Shown here: positions 1 to 5,873 of the stretch, one piece after another
Layout: each line of letters begins with the position of its first letter
How positions within the stretch are numbered: position 1 is the stretch's first letter
From: an uncultured Coriobacteriaceae bacterium
GTDB taxonomy: Bacteria > Actinomycetota > Coriobacteriia > Coriobacteriales > Eggerthellaceae
DNA length: 6,895 bases
Direction: 5' to 3'
Assembly (NCBI GenBank): GCA_902796815.1
Contig: CADBQL010000239.1
Span: forward strand, 1-6,895
Notes under the pieces: model-generated
What the model saw: only the letters and a program-made list of their open reading frames with translations
The model's database searches: none
What the model was told of the DNA's origin: nothing
Position numbers and translations under genes: made by a program

Positions 1-62
1 ACGGTTATTGCCAGCTTCATGCACGTCTTCCAGCTGATGTTGAAGTCGCGGTTGTTGCCCAT
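1..62 (-). CDS. 5' end of a leftward gene, function unknown (partial)
   Basis: Only the start of this gene is in the window. An ATG on the minus strand at 62-60 opens a frame that stays open to the window edge for 20 codons and begins MGNNRDFNISWKTC. A Shine-Dalgarno-like GAAGGG (plus-strand 69-74) lies 6 nt before the ATG, and a TATAAT box lies about 30 nt upstream, so start, ribosome site and promoter agree with each other. The visible residues are polar and then turn towards KLAIT, which could be the approach to a first membrane helix. This is too little to assign a family. It is transcribed away from everything else in the window and appears to be an independent unit. Confidence 0.5.
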   Translation of the reverse strand, partial: MGNNRDFNISWKTCMKLAIT

Positions 63-91
63 GGGTTTCCCTTCGTTTTTGGTCGATGCTC

Positions 92-121
92 ATTATATTG
101 CGTTACGGTTCTCTGTATCAG
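92..121 (-). promoter_or_regulatory. Promoter for the leftward partial gene
   Basis: On the minus strand a perfect -10 hexamer TATAAT (plus-strand 92-97) is preceded by CTGATA (plus-strand 116-121), which matches TTGACA at 4 of 6 positions, with an 18-nt spacer. It lies about 30 nt upstream of the ATG at 62 and points towards it. The call rests on sequence match and position only. Confidence 0.55.
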
Positions 122-135
122 CGGGATTCCAAAGC

Positions 136-237
136 AAAACCCCAGGTGATGGTGTGACATTGGCAATCCCGAAGACACAAACTCAATGACTCTAAAGCTA
201 CGAGTATAAGCCGATTCGCCTTTTCACCTGGTGTTTT
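136..237. repeat. 14-bp inverted repeat with 74-bp spacer
   Basis: AAAACCCCAGGTGA (136-149) is matched in inverted orientation by TCACCTGGTGTTTT (224-237), with 13 of 14 positions complementary. The spacer (150-223) shows no convincing gene. The pair lies just upstream of the promoter of the leftward partial gene. It could be a protein-binding dyad, the ends of a small degraded element, or chance. Confidence 0.4.
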
Positions 238-357
238 GTGGAACGTGCGGACCCTTGCGAATGGTAGCAGTATTGCTTGAGAATGAGGTGTTGCAAGTGC
301 ACGAAGATGCAGGGGAAGTGTGCGCAATAAACAGAATTATCTTCTACGGCCCGCCTC

Positions 358-478
358 GCGCGCCGTGTTCCGAAATCGTGCCAAAGCTGTAATTACATGA
401 TGTGCTTGGCTGAAAACCGCCCGAAATCGCGCCAAAGCTGAAATTCGAATTTCGGATTTTCGGCTTTGGCACGATTCG
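358..478. repeat. Repeat cluster A (GTGCCAAAG-type intergenic repeats)
   Basis: There are three copies of one element. A1 is at 358-394 (core ATCGTGCCAAAGCTG, direct). A2 is at 422-445 (core ATCGCGCCAAAGCTG, direct). A3 is at about 457-478 (TTTTCGGCTTTGGCACGATT, inverted). A2 and A3 pair to form a long imperfect hairpin over 422-478 with one unpaired A. The same element appears again in cluster B beyond the neighbouring gene. Multi-copy elements of this kind are usually short interspersed palindromes. In a transcript the hairpin could act as a terminator or mRNA-stability element. Confidence 0.8.
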
Positions 479-727
479 AGGCTATCTTACGGCGGCTGCG
501 CGAGCAAAATTCAGGTTTGGTGCTTTTCTGGGAAGGAGCGCTTCCCCGCGAGCTGGGGCTTTAGGCGGCCGACCAGCAGCCCTGAGGCCGATACGATATT
601 GGATTAAAGGCTGGTTGGACGATTGCCTAACCGGGACCGCCAAGCTCCAGCGCACGGCTCAATTGGGCTGATTCGAACTGAAATGGGCAGCCAGCTGGTT
701 GGGCCTTGGACAGCAACGGTGCGGGAT

Positions 728-768
<41 letters not shown>

Positions 769-780
769 CATGATTTGTTC

Positions 781-1683
781 TCAATACGTTATCAATGGTG
801 CACGTTTGAGCTCCAACAGGAATTCGAATGCATTCGCAGCAGTTTCAGCCACATTGCCTGCGCTGCACATCTGCTCGACTTGGATGCAAGCGCTGAACAC
901 CTCGGAAGCAATCTCGTCGATGCGCTCTTTTTGCTCCTCGTCGAGGTATTCCGAAAGTCGCCCGCCAAAAAACCCGCTTTCCGCAATCCCCAAAAACCGG
1001 GTTGCTAGCGAGGCATCGTAGCGCCGCGTCGCACAGAGCAGGCCTACGACATCGGCAGTCACTTCGTCCCATACGGGCAGAATGCCATCAGGCATGGTGC
1101 GCCTGCAAACGACATGCGCGCACTCGTGGTGCAGGCGAATTTCGCGAGAAACGCGAAGCCATTCGTCTGGCGCAAAAGGCGTCTCATCAGCTGGCACGTT
1201 GCTGTATGGCCCTTCGGAAATCACCACGATCTCGCTGCGAAATGCGCCTGGCTCCCTGGCGAGTCGGGCGAATTCGTCTCCCCAGTTTTGCCCGCCGGAA
1301 GCCAGATGCGCTTCGTATGCTGCAGACACCTTTCCCCAATCGGCAAGTCCCCTGTACGTGATGGCACCCACCGTGCGCGCTATCGGTACAGGATTAGATT
1401 TATGGCCAATTATCTGCAAAAACGTCTCGAAATCGCAACGTTGCTTGAGGAATAGAACCTCCACGGGCCCCGCGGGCGTCCCCACTTCGCGCAGCTCGTC
1501 TTCTGGACTACCCGTGAAGTGCGCAAGCGTCGCATCTTGCGGCGCAATCCCGCGCCCGCTCGCAAGCCGATGCGCTTCCTGCGCCCCTTCGGCAGGCGCT
1601 ACGTATAGCTGGGGGAAACGCTGCGCCAACGCTTCCAAAGCAGCTGGACCTTTCAGCCTTTCCGACGTAGACTCCGCGCACAT
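781..1683 (-). CDS. Putative HExxH zinc metallopeptidase-like protein
   Basis: This is a 300-aa soluble protein with no signal peptide or membrane helix. The key feature is HHECAH at residues 185-190. It contains an HExxH zinc motif (H186, E187, H190), and WDEVTAD follows at 205-211, where E207 could be the third ligand as in gluzincin-type peptidases (E-x-x-A-D pattern). I infer a metal-dependent hydrolase fold. I do not recognise a named family with certainty, and neither activity nor substrate can be stated. The rest is mixed alpha/beta-like, with an acidic helical C-terminal third (about 240-300). The ATG at 1683 is preceded on the minus strand by GGAAAGGGG ending 5 nt upstream, which decides the start. 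A 216-aa frame on the opposite strand lacks such support. The gene stands alone, flanked by repeat clusters A and B, and its stop (TGA, 783-781) lies next to the heptamer repeat. This is consistent with an accessory or acquired gene. Confidence 0.78.
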   Translation of the reverse strand: MCAESTSERLKGPAALEALAQRFPQLYVAPAEGAQEAHRLASGRGIAPQDATLAHFTGSPEDELREVGTPAGPVEVLFLKQRCDFETFLQIIGHKSNPVPIARTVGAITYRGLADWGKVSAAYEAHLASGGQNWGDEFARLAREPGAFRSEIVVISEGPYSNVPADETPFAPDEWLRVSREIRLHHECAHVVCRRTMPDGILPVWDEVTADVVGLLCATRRYDASLATRFLGIAESGFFGGRLSEYLDEEQKERIDEIASEVFSACIQVEQMCSAGNVAETAANAFEFLLELKRAPLITY

Positions 1684-1706
1684 GGCATCCCCTTTCCATC
1701 ATCAAC

Positions 1707-1739
1707 GGATCGCTCGTTGCCCAGAGCAATGAGCGATTC
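1707..1739. promoter_or_regulatory. Dyad symmetry upstream of the peptidase-like gene
   Basis: ATCGCTCGTTGC (1709-1720) and GCAATGAGCGAT (1726-1737) are complementary around a 5-nt centre, CCAGA, with one G-T pair. Two further pairs, one of them G-T, extend it to 1707-1739. It lies 24-56 nt upstream of the minus-strand ATG at 1683, where an operator or a 5'-leader hairpin would sit. I see no clear -10/-35 pair for this gene. The G-T pairs become mismatches in the minus-strand RNA, which favours a protein-binding dyad or a plus-strand hairpin. Confidence 0.45.
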
Positions 1740-1764
1740 ATTTGCTACGAGCCAAGGCCAGCTA

Positions 1765-1886
1765 GCGCGCCGCGTCCCAAATCGTGCCAAAGTTGAAATT
1801 CGCAATCGGGAACTCCAACTTTGGCACGTTCTCGGGCGATTTTCAACCTTGCGCAACGTGGAATTTCAACTTTGGCACGATTTGGG
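1765..1886. repeat. Repeat cluster B with a perfect 26-bp inverted repeat
   Basis: Copy B1 (1776-1801, core AAATCGTGCCAAAGTTG) and copy B3 (1861-1886) are exact reverse complements over 26 bp with a 59-bp spacer. An inner inverted copy, B2, has the core CAACTTTGGCACG at 1816-1828. A degenerate fourth copy may lie at about 1839-1860. B1 with its left flank (1765-1800) also matches A1 (358-394) at about 32 of 37 aligned positions, beginning with a shared GCGCGCCG. The cluster can fold as B1:B3 or as B1:B2. Confidence 0.85.
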
Positions 1887-1958
1887 GTCTAGCCAGCTGG
1901 CTGGATCTTAGGAGGTCACCCGTACCTGATTTTATCAGTCGGAGTTAACTGTCCTATC
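1887..1958. other. Short spacer between repeat cluster B and riboswitch promoter
   Basis: This stretch contains a 12-bp perfect palindrome AGCCAGCTGGCT (1891-1902) and a small hairpin CTGAT-TTT-ATCAG (1926-1938). A ribosome-site-like TAGGAGGT at about 1909-1916 is not followed by a start codon at a usable distance. No gene is supported here. Confidence 0.5.
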
Positions 1959-1987
1959 TAGCCACAAAAAAGCGCACATGTTATACT
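1959..1987 (+). promoter_or_regulatory. Promoter for the riboswitch/transport locus
   Basis: TAGCCA (1959-1964, 4 of 6 matches to TTGACA) and TATACT (1982-1987, 5 of 6 matches to TATAAT) are separated by exactly 17 nt. Transcription would start near 1994, just before the 5' half of the cobalamin riboswitch candidate. That is the expected arrangement for a riboswitch-led transcript. Confidence 0.6.
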
Positions 1988-1999
1988 CTGCTTACATTG

Positions 2000-2135
2000 A
2001 GTTGTATGGGACTGTGTGCGTACCGCGAAAGCGGACGTGTTGGGGGAATCAGGTGAGAGTCCTGAGCAAGGGTCATTACTGTAACGCATAAATCAGCCAG
2101 GCGAAGTGCGAATCGAAGAGCGCTCGAGCATTGAG
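2000..2135 (+). ncRNA. Cobalamin riboswitch (candidate)
   Basis: The region 2042-2084 matches the conserved cobalamin-aptamer core. It has GGGGGAA, then a five-pair stem TCAGG/CCTGA (2049-2053 with 2061-2065) closing the loop TGAGAGT (known pattern GGTGaaAATCC), then GCAAGGGTCATTACTGTAA (known pattern GCnnnnCCCGCnACTGTnA). Upstream is a GNRA-capped hairpin CCGC-GAAA-GCGG (2023-2034) with flanking CGT/ACG pairs. Downstream, AAATCAG (2090-2096) resembles the start of the B12 box (AAGTCAG), but the rest of that box diverges. A hairpin with CGCTC/GAGCG arms near 2119-2135 could supply the kissing-loop partner. The outer boundaries are approximate. The family binds adenosyl- or methylcobalamin and represses downstream genes, and the transport gene that follows fits that role. 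Confidence 0.8.
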
Positions 2136-2251
2136 CGAGTTAAACCGAGCAGAACAAAACGCACGTGCAAAACGCAGCTGAGCGAAGCCAGAATGCCCAA
2201 CCTTTCCCAAGAAGTGGCAAGCCGTGAACTCCGGTGTTGCGCTCGCATATA

Positions 2252-2273
2252 AAGCTCCTCCTCAGGGAGGGGC
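2252..2273 (+). promoter_or_regulatory. Leader hairpin downstream of riboswitch
   Basis: The arms AGCTCCTCC and GGAGGGGCT enclose a 4-nt loop (TCAG) and form nine pairs, one of them G-U. The sequence after it (GATTGTGTTTG) is only moderately U-rich. It lies about 120 nt after the aptamer core. It could be the termination or anti-sequestering part of the expression platform. It also contains a purine run that looks like a ribosome site for the frame opening at 2277, which I do not accept as the true start. Confidence 0.5.
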
Positions 2274-2337
2274 TGATTGTGTTTGATGGCACCACCTTTC
2301 GCGTCCGCCCTCTTGCCGCTGCGGCTTGATGGGATGG

Positions 2338-2365
2338 GCGTTTTCTCGTTTATGCGGGAAAACGC
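2338..2365 (+). promoter_or_regulatory. Strong leader hairpin just before the binding-protein gene
   Basis: GCGTTTTCTCGT (2338-2349) pairs with GCGGGAAAACGC (2354-2365) over 12 consecutive positions, two of them G-U, around a 4-nt TTAT loop. A second small stem, TCTCT/AGAGA (2372-2376 with 2380-2384), covers the left part of the GAGAGGTGGG ribosome site used by the GTG at 2394. The two stems could couple the riboswitch to translation. That coupling is inference. Confidence 0.5.
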
Positions 2366-2393
2366 AAAACGTCTCTGGAAGAGAGGTGGGATT

Positions 2394-3557
2394 GTGAAAC
2401 TATTCGACAAGGGGAGGCGTCAGAGCGCCAGCATGAAGAGGCCCGCCAAACTGCTTGGAGTTGCCTTGCTTGCGGGCGTTTTGGCAATCGCCGCAACGGG
2501 ATGCGGCGGCTCGAGCAGTTCGGGCGGCTCGAGCGCGTCGGGCGAGTCGAGCGCGAGCAGCGCCGAGACGACGACCGTTACCGGCCAGAAAGGCGACAAG
2601 TACGAAGTGACGAGTGAGGCGCGCCAGGTTTCGACCGAGGCGGCAGACGCTGATTACGAGCCTTACACGATCACGCTCAACCTCGAACGCTCCGGCATCG
2701 GCCAGAACATGGAAGAAACCTTTACCTCGGCGCCCACCAGGGCAATTTGCGATGGTGACCAGATGGCGGACTTCCTGTTCGACCTCGGGCTCGAAGACCA
2801 CATGGCAGGCTTCACGCGTGGCGCTTGCTGGTCGACGGTCAACGAGTATCCCGCCCGCGATAAGGTGAAAAAGCTCACGCCCGACGGCATGAACCTCCAG
2901 GAAGCTTCGAAGGAAACGATCCTCGAGACCAACTGCGACTTCATGATGGGTTGGGACTCCCTGTTCGGCGAGAACGCTTTCTCCGTCAACTTCTGCCTTG
3001 ATCACGGCATCATCCCGTACTTCCCGTACTGCTGCTCCGACAAGGCGACCATGGAAGACATCTACAAGGACTACGAGGTCCTTGGCAACGTGTTCGGCGT
3101 GCAGGATCTTGCAGCCGAAAAAGTCCAGGCCATGAAGGACAAGCTCGACGAAGTCAAAGCGAAACTCGGCGATGAGGTGTACGCCAATCCCATCAAGGTG
3201 TTCGTGTATGACTCCGGCGAGGATGCTCCGTTCACGGCATGCCAGGGCGTGCCTGGTGACATGATCAAGCGCGCCGGCGGCATTTCGATCTTCGATGATA
3301 TCGACAAGGGTTGGGCGACGCCCGCTTGGGAAGAGGTCGTGCAACGTGACCCGGACGTCATCTTGATTCTTGACTACGATTACGACACCGAGGCGAAGAC
3401 CGAGTTCCTCAAGACCAACAAGAACACGAAGGACCTGCGCGCCGTCAAGGAGGGCAAGATTTACTCAGCTTGCTGCTCCGACATGCAAGGCTCTGCGGGC
3501 TCTGCGGGTACGGTCGAAATCATGGCCAAGCAGTTCTATCCCGAGAAGTTCGCGTAA
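2394..3557 (+). CDS. Corrinoid/iron-complex ABC transporter binding lipoprotein (BtuF/FepB type)
   Basis: This is a 387-aa extracytoplasmic binding protein of the Peripla_BP_2 type, anchored outside the membrane, that would capture the ligand and deliver it to the permease. From the GTG, residues 1-36 are a basic then hydrophobic signal ending in the lipobox ATG-C37. A Ser/Gly/Ala linker runs to about 60. The first lobe carries the family-typical stretch TRAICDGDQMADFLFDLGLED (split here around residue 125). The linking helix is about 218-258, the second lobe begins near 266, and the C-terminal part holds RDPDVILILD (318-327) and LRAVKEGKIY. Cysteine is unusually frequent (37, 119, 145, 181, 201, 213, 214, 283, 360, 361), including two CCSD motifs. 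The GTG at 2394 is chosen because GAGAGGTGGG lies 3-4 nt before it. The in-frame TTG at 2277 would add 39 residues ahead of the signal, and the ATG at 2433 lacks a well-spaced ribosome site. The upstream riboswitch suggests a cobalamin/corrinoid ligand. Heme or ferric siderophore is the alternative. Confidence 0.88.
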   Translation: MKLFDKGRRQSASMKRPAKLLGVALLAGVLAIAATGCGGSSSSGGSSASGESSASSAETTTVTGQKGDKYEVTSEARQVSTEAADADYEPYTITLNLERSGIGQNMEETFTSAPTRAICDGDQMADFLFDLGLEDHMAGFTRGACWSTVNEYPARDKVKKLTPDGMNLQEASKETILETNCDFMMGWDSLFGENAFSVNFCLDHGIIPYFPYCCSDKATMEDIYKDYEVLGNVFGVQDLAAEKVQAMKDKLDEVKAKLGDEVYANPIKVFVYDSGEDAPFTACQGVPGDMIKRAGGISIFDDIDKGWATPAWEEVVQRDPDVILILDYDYDTEAKTEFLKTNKNTKDLRAVKEGKIYSACCSDMQGSAGSAGTVEIMAKQFYPEKFA

Positions 3558-3574
3558 ACAATTTGAGCGAACGC

Positions 3575-3614
3575 GGCGAGGGTTCGGGTAATGTCATCTC
3601 CCCGGGCCCTCGTC
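3575..3614 (+). terminator. Hairpin after the binding-protein gene (terminator or attenuator-like)
   Basis: CGAGGGTTCGGG (3577-3588) pairs with CCCGGGCCCTCG (3601-3612) around a 12-nt loop. Two more pairs extend the stem to 3575-3614, for 14 pairs of which three are G-U. It starts 18 nt after the stop codon of the binding-protein gene. No U-tract follows, so it is not a canonical intrinsic terminator. It may instead protect the 3' end of the upstream message or reduce read-through to the permease. Confidence 0.5.
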
Positions 3615-3864
3615 CGAACTCTTGTTATCGCAGCGCGACCTTTGCAAACGCGCTCTGATGCTTCATGCGTAAAGCAAAAGGGTTGCCTTGAGGGCTTGCG
3701 CGGCCTTGCCAGCGAGCATCCGGAAATGGGGTTCACTTTACGGGCGTCGCGCCTCGATAACATCATAGGTCCGTTCAGGAAAGTCGAGCGTACAGAAGGG
3801 GGCATTCCCGTTTGTAGGTTTTGCTTGGTTCGCCGCTTTGTTGAGTTCCCTGCTCTGTTTTTGA

Positions 3865-3893
3865 TTGACGAACGAATCACCTGGTTGTATGCC
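3865..3893 (+). promoter_or_regulatory. Weak promoter candidate ahead of the permease gene
   Basis: TTGACG (3865-3870, 5 of 6 matches to consensus) is followed after 17 nt by TATGCC (3888-3893, only 3 of 6 matches). It lies about 90 nt before the permease start. If real, it would allow permease and ATPase expression independent of the riboswitch. Confidence 0.25.
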
Positions 3894-3982
3894 GCGCAAA
3901 TTGGGAACGCCTCCTTCTGCGCGCTCGGCCTTTCTGGATGGACGTGTGGCGTCATATTACTGGAATAGAAAGGCTTTTTCCC

Positions 3983-5059
3983 ATGAGTAACATGAGGATC
4001 CCCCTATTCCCACTTCAAAAGAAGTCACATTTCGTCATATTCTGCGTCCTAACTGCAATCATCCTCGTCTTCTCGTGCCTTGTTGCTGTGGGGACGGGAG
4101 CTGCGGATGTCTCGCTCGAAGAAGTTTGGAAAGTGATTGTGAACAACCTCTTCGGCTCCGAGGTGTTCGAGAAGAATTGGGAAAACAGCACGGATTCTAT
4201 TATCTGGACGATTCGCACTCCGCGCGTGCTCACGGCGTTCGTCGTGGGTGCGGGCCTGACGTTGTGCGGCATTCTCATGCAGGTACTCACCAAAAACCCC
4301 CTGGCAGACCCGTACGTTCTCGGTATTTCGCAAGGCGCTTCCGCGGGTGCTGTCGCCGCAATCGTATACGGTTTCCTGTCGTTCCTCGGCGGCTATGGAA
4401 CCATGGCGGGCGCGTTCTTGGGTGCGCTGATTTCGATTGCGCTGTCGCTTAGGATTGCGACCATCAGAAACAAGGTGACAGCTACGCAGCTCGTCCTCGC
4501 GGGCATTGCCGTGTCAGCCCTGTTCGGCGCTTTGACGAACCTGATGATTTACCACACGGCGGTGGGAAGCGACAAGGTTAAGACCGCGACCTATTGGATG
4601 ATGGGTTCGCTGAGTGGCGCCTCGTGGGAAAGGCTCCTGTATGCGGCGATTGCGTTCTTCGTGTGCTTCGCGCTTATCCTGCTGCTTTCGAAGAAACTCG
4701 ACGTGCTCATGCTCGGCGATGACGTCGCGGCGACGGTCGGCGTTGATACGGGCCGGCTTAAGATCGTCATCATTGTCGTTGCGACGTTGCTCACGGGCAT
4801 CATCGTCTCGATCAGCGGCACCATCGGTTTTGTGGGCTTGACCATCCCGCATATCACCCGCTCGATCGTGGGGACCAAACATATGCGCCTCGTGCCGGCT
4901 TCAATGCTCGTCGGCGGTACGTTCCTCGTGATCGCCGACATCCTTTCGCGCGTGCTCGTCGCACCCGAAGAGCTTCCTATCGGCGTGGTTTCGGCGTTCT
5001 TCGGTGCGCCGTTCTTCCTGTACCTCATCCGTCGGTCTAACGCCAAGCTCGGGAGGTAG
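3983..5059 (+). CDS. BtuC/FecCD-family ABC transporter permease
   Basis: This 358-aa multi-spanning membrane protein would form, as a dimer, the import channel for cobalamin or an iron complex. It has the usual family length and about ten hydrophobic segments. The first is about 17-37. Family signatures are RTPRVLTAFVVGAGL (78-92), GILMQVLTKNPLADPYVLG (96-114) with GISQGASAGA (114-123), and LTATQL-like VTATQLVLAG (165-174). The coupling-helix region LGDDVAATVGV is at 244-254, followed by GTIGFVGLTIPHITR (279-293) and a final segment with GAPFFLYLIRR. The ATG at 3983 is chosen because AGAAAGG (3967-3973) lies 9 nt before it. An upstream in-frame ATG at 3938 has no comparable site, and its extension is not hydrophobic. 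The gene ends 2 nt before the ATPase ATG, indicating tight co-translation. Its partner binding protein is upstream across the 425-nt gap. Assignment to FecCD is secure, while the substrate is inferred from the riboswitch. Confidence 0.95.
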   Translation: MSNMRIPLFPLQKKSHFVIFCVLTAIILVFSCLVAVGTGAADVSLEEVWKVIVNNLFGSEVFEKNWENSTDSIIWTIRTPRVLTAFVVGAGLTLCGILMQVLTKNPLADPYVLGISQGASAGAVAAIVYGFLSFLGGYGTMAGAFLGALISIALSLRIATIRNKVTATQLVLAGIAVSALFGALTNLMIYHTAVGSDKVKTATYWMMGSLSGASWERLLYAAIAFFVCFALILLLSKKLDVLMLGDDVAATVGVDTGRLKIVIIVVATLLTGIIVSISGTIGFVGLTIPHITRSIVGTKHMRLVPASMLVGGTFLVIADILSRVLVAPEELPIGVVSAFFGAPFFLYLIRRSNAKLGR

Positions 5060-5061
5060 CC

Positions 5062-5844
5062 ATGAAGCTCAGCATCGAAAAGATTACCTATTCCATCAAT
5101 TCGAAGCTCATCGTAGATGGTGTCGACCTTGGTGTTGAAGAGGGTACGTTCGTCGGCCTCGTGGGACCGAACGGATGTGGCAAATCCACCCTGCTCAAGA
5201 ACATCTACAAGGTGTACACCCCTGATTCTGGAAAGGTGTACATCGACGGCAAGGACATGTCCGAGCTTTCGAGCCGCGAAACGGCGCTGGAAATGTCGGT
5301 CATGCAGCAGGAGAACGTCGTAGAGTTCGACATGTCCGTGTACGACATGGTCATGCTCGGGCGCTTTGCGCATCAGAAGATGTTCGGCAACGACATGGCG
5401 CGCGAACGGCAAATCGTGGCGGACGCCATCGACGAGGTCGGACTGAGCGGTTATGAGCAGCGCAGTTTCCTGTCGCTTTCGGGCGGCGAAAAGCAGCGCA
5501 CGCTCGTTGCCCGTGCGCTCGTCCAGCAAGCGCAGCTCATCATCCTCGACGAGCCGACCAACCACCTCGACATCGGCTATCAATACCAGATCATGACCAT
5601 CCTCAAGAACCAGGGCCTTACCGTGTTCTCGTCGATTCACGATTTGAACATCGCTGCATGTTATTGCGACAAGATCGTTCTGATGAAGGCGGGAAAGATC
5701 GTCGATATCGGAACGCCTTGGGAAGTGCTTATTCCCGAACGGATCAAGGAGCTGTTCGGCGTCGATGCCCAGATTACCGTTAACGAAGTGACGAATCGTC
5801 CGAACATCATGTTCACGCCGGCGGATTCGTTCAACTGGCGATAA
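5062..5844 (+). CDS. BtuD/FecE-family ABC transporter ATPase
   Basis: This 260-aa cytoplasmic nucleotide-binding subunit powers the adjacent permease. All ABC motifs are intact: Walker A GPNGCGKST (35-43), Q-loop glutamine in MQQ (81-83), signature LSGGEKQR (139-146), Walker B LIILDEPT (159-166) with D163 and catalytic E164, D-loop NHLD (167-170), and switch histidine H193 in SSIHDLN. The EPTNHLDIGYQ stretch and the C-terminal IPERIKELFGV element are typical of the vitamin B12/siderophore/heme importer ATPases. The ATG at 5062 follows the permease stop by 2 nt, and its ribosome site GGGAGGT overlaps the end of the permease gene. Length is normal for the family and nothing is missing. Confidence 0.96.
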   Translation: MKLSIEKITYSINSKLIVDGVDLGVEEGTFVGLVGPNGCGKSTLLKNIYKVYTPDSGKVYIDGKDMSELSSRETALEMSVMQQENVVEFDMSVYDMVMLGRFAHQKMFGNDMARERQIVADAIDEVGLSGYEQRSFLSLSGGEKQRTLVARALVQQAQLIILDEPTNHLDIGYQYQIMTILKNQGLTVFSSIHDLNIAACYCDKIVLMKAGKIVDIGTPWEVLIPERIKELFGVDAQITVNEVTNRPNIMFTPADSFNWR

Positions 5845-5873
5845 AGGGCAGCCGGGACGAGGAAAGGAAGCGT

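Larger units (their letters stand above)
3558..3982 (+). other. 425-nt gap inside the transport locus
   Basis: Between the binding protein and the permease no gene is convincing. A 125-codon frame (3591-3968) has a mediocre ribosome site. Its codon choice lacks the G/C-ending bias of the neighbours, it resembles no protein I know, and it overlaps a strong hairpin. The gap holds the hairpin at 3575-3614 and a weak promoter pair at 3865-3893. The length is unusual, because the other genes here are 2 and 29 nt apart. Confidence 0.6.

Noticed and set aside
1082..1732. 216-codon plus-strand frame opposite the peptidase-like gene
   Set aside because: It lacks a good ribosome site and any known domain. 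The minus-strand frame has a clear ribosome site and the HExxH motif.
1909..1925. Shine-Dalgarno-like TAGGAGGT with a possible small gene
   Set aside because: No ATG, GTG or TTG occurs at a suitable distance, and the promoter for the riboswitch transcript lies further downstream.
2277..2393. Upstream TTG/ATG starts extending the binding lipoprotein by 39 residues
   Set aside because: The extension would put a long polar stretch before the lipoprotein signal and runs through a 12-bp hairpin. The GTG at 2394 has a better placed ribosome site.
2400..3344. 314-codon open frame on the minus strand opposite the binding lipoprotein
   Set aside because: It is a shadow of the lipoprotein gene, rich in Arg, Ala, His and Val with no domain, and its C-terminal half merely mirrors the Ser/Gly linker.
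3591..3968. 125-codon plus-strand frame (and a 139-codon minus-strand frame) in the operon gap
   Set aside because: Codon use lacks the strong G/C-ending bias of adjacent genes, no similarity is recognisable, and the start overlaps the loop of a strong hairpin. I treat it as non-coding but cannot exclude a decayed gene.
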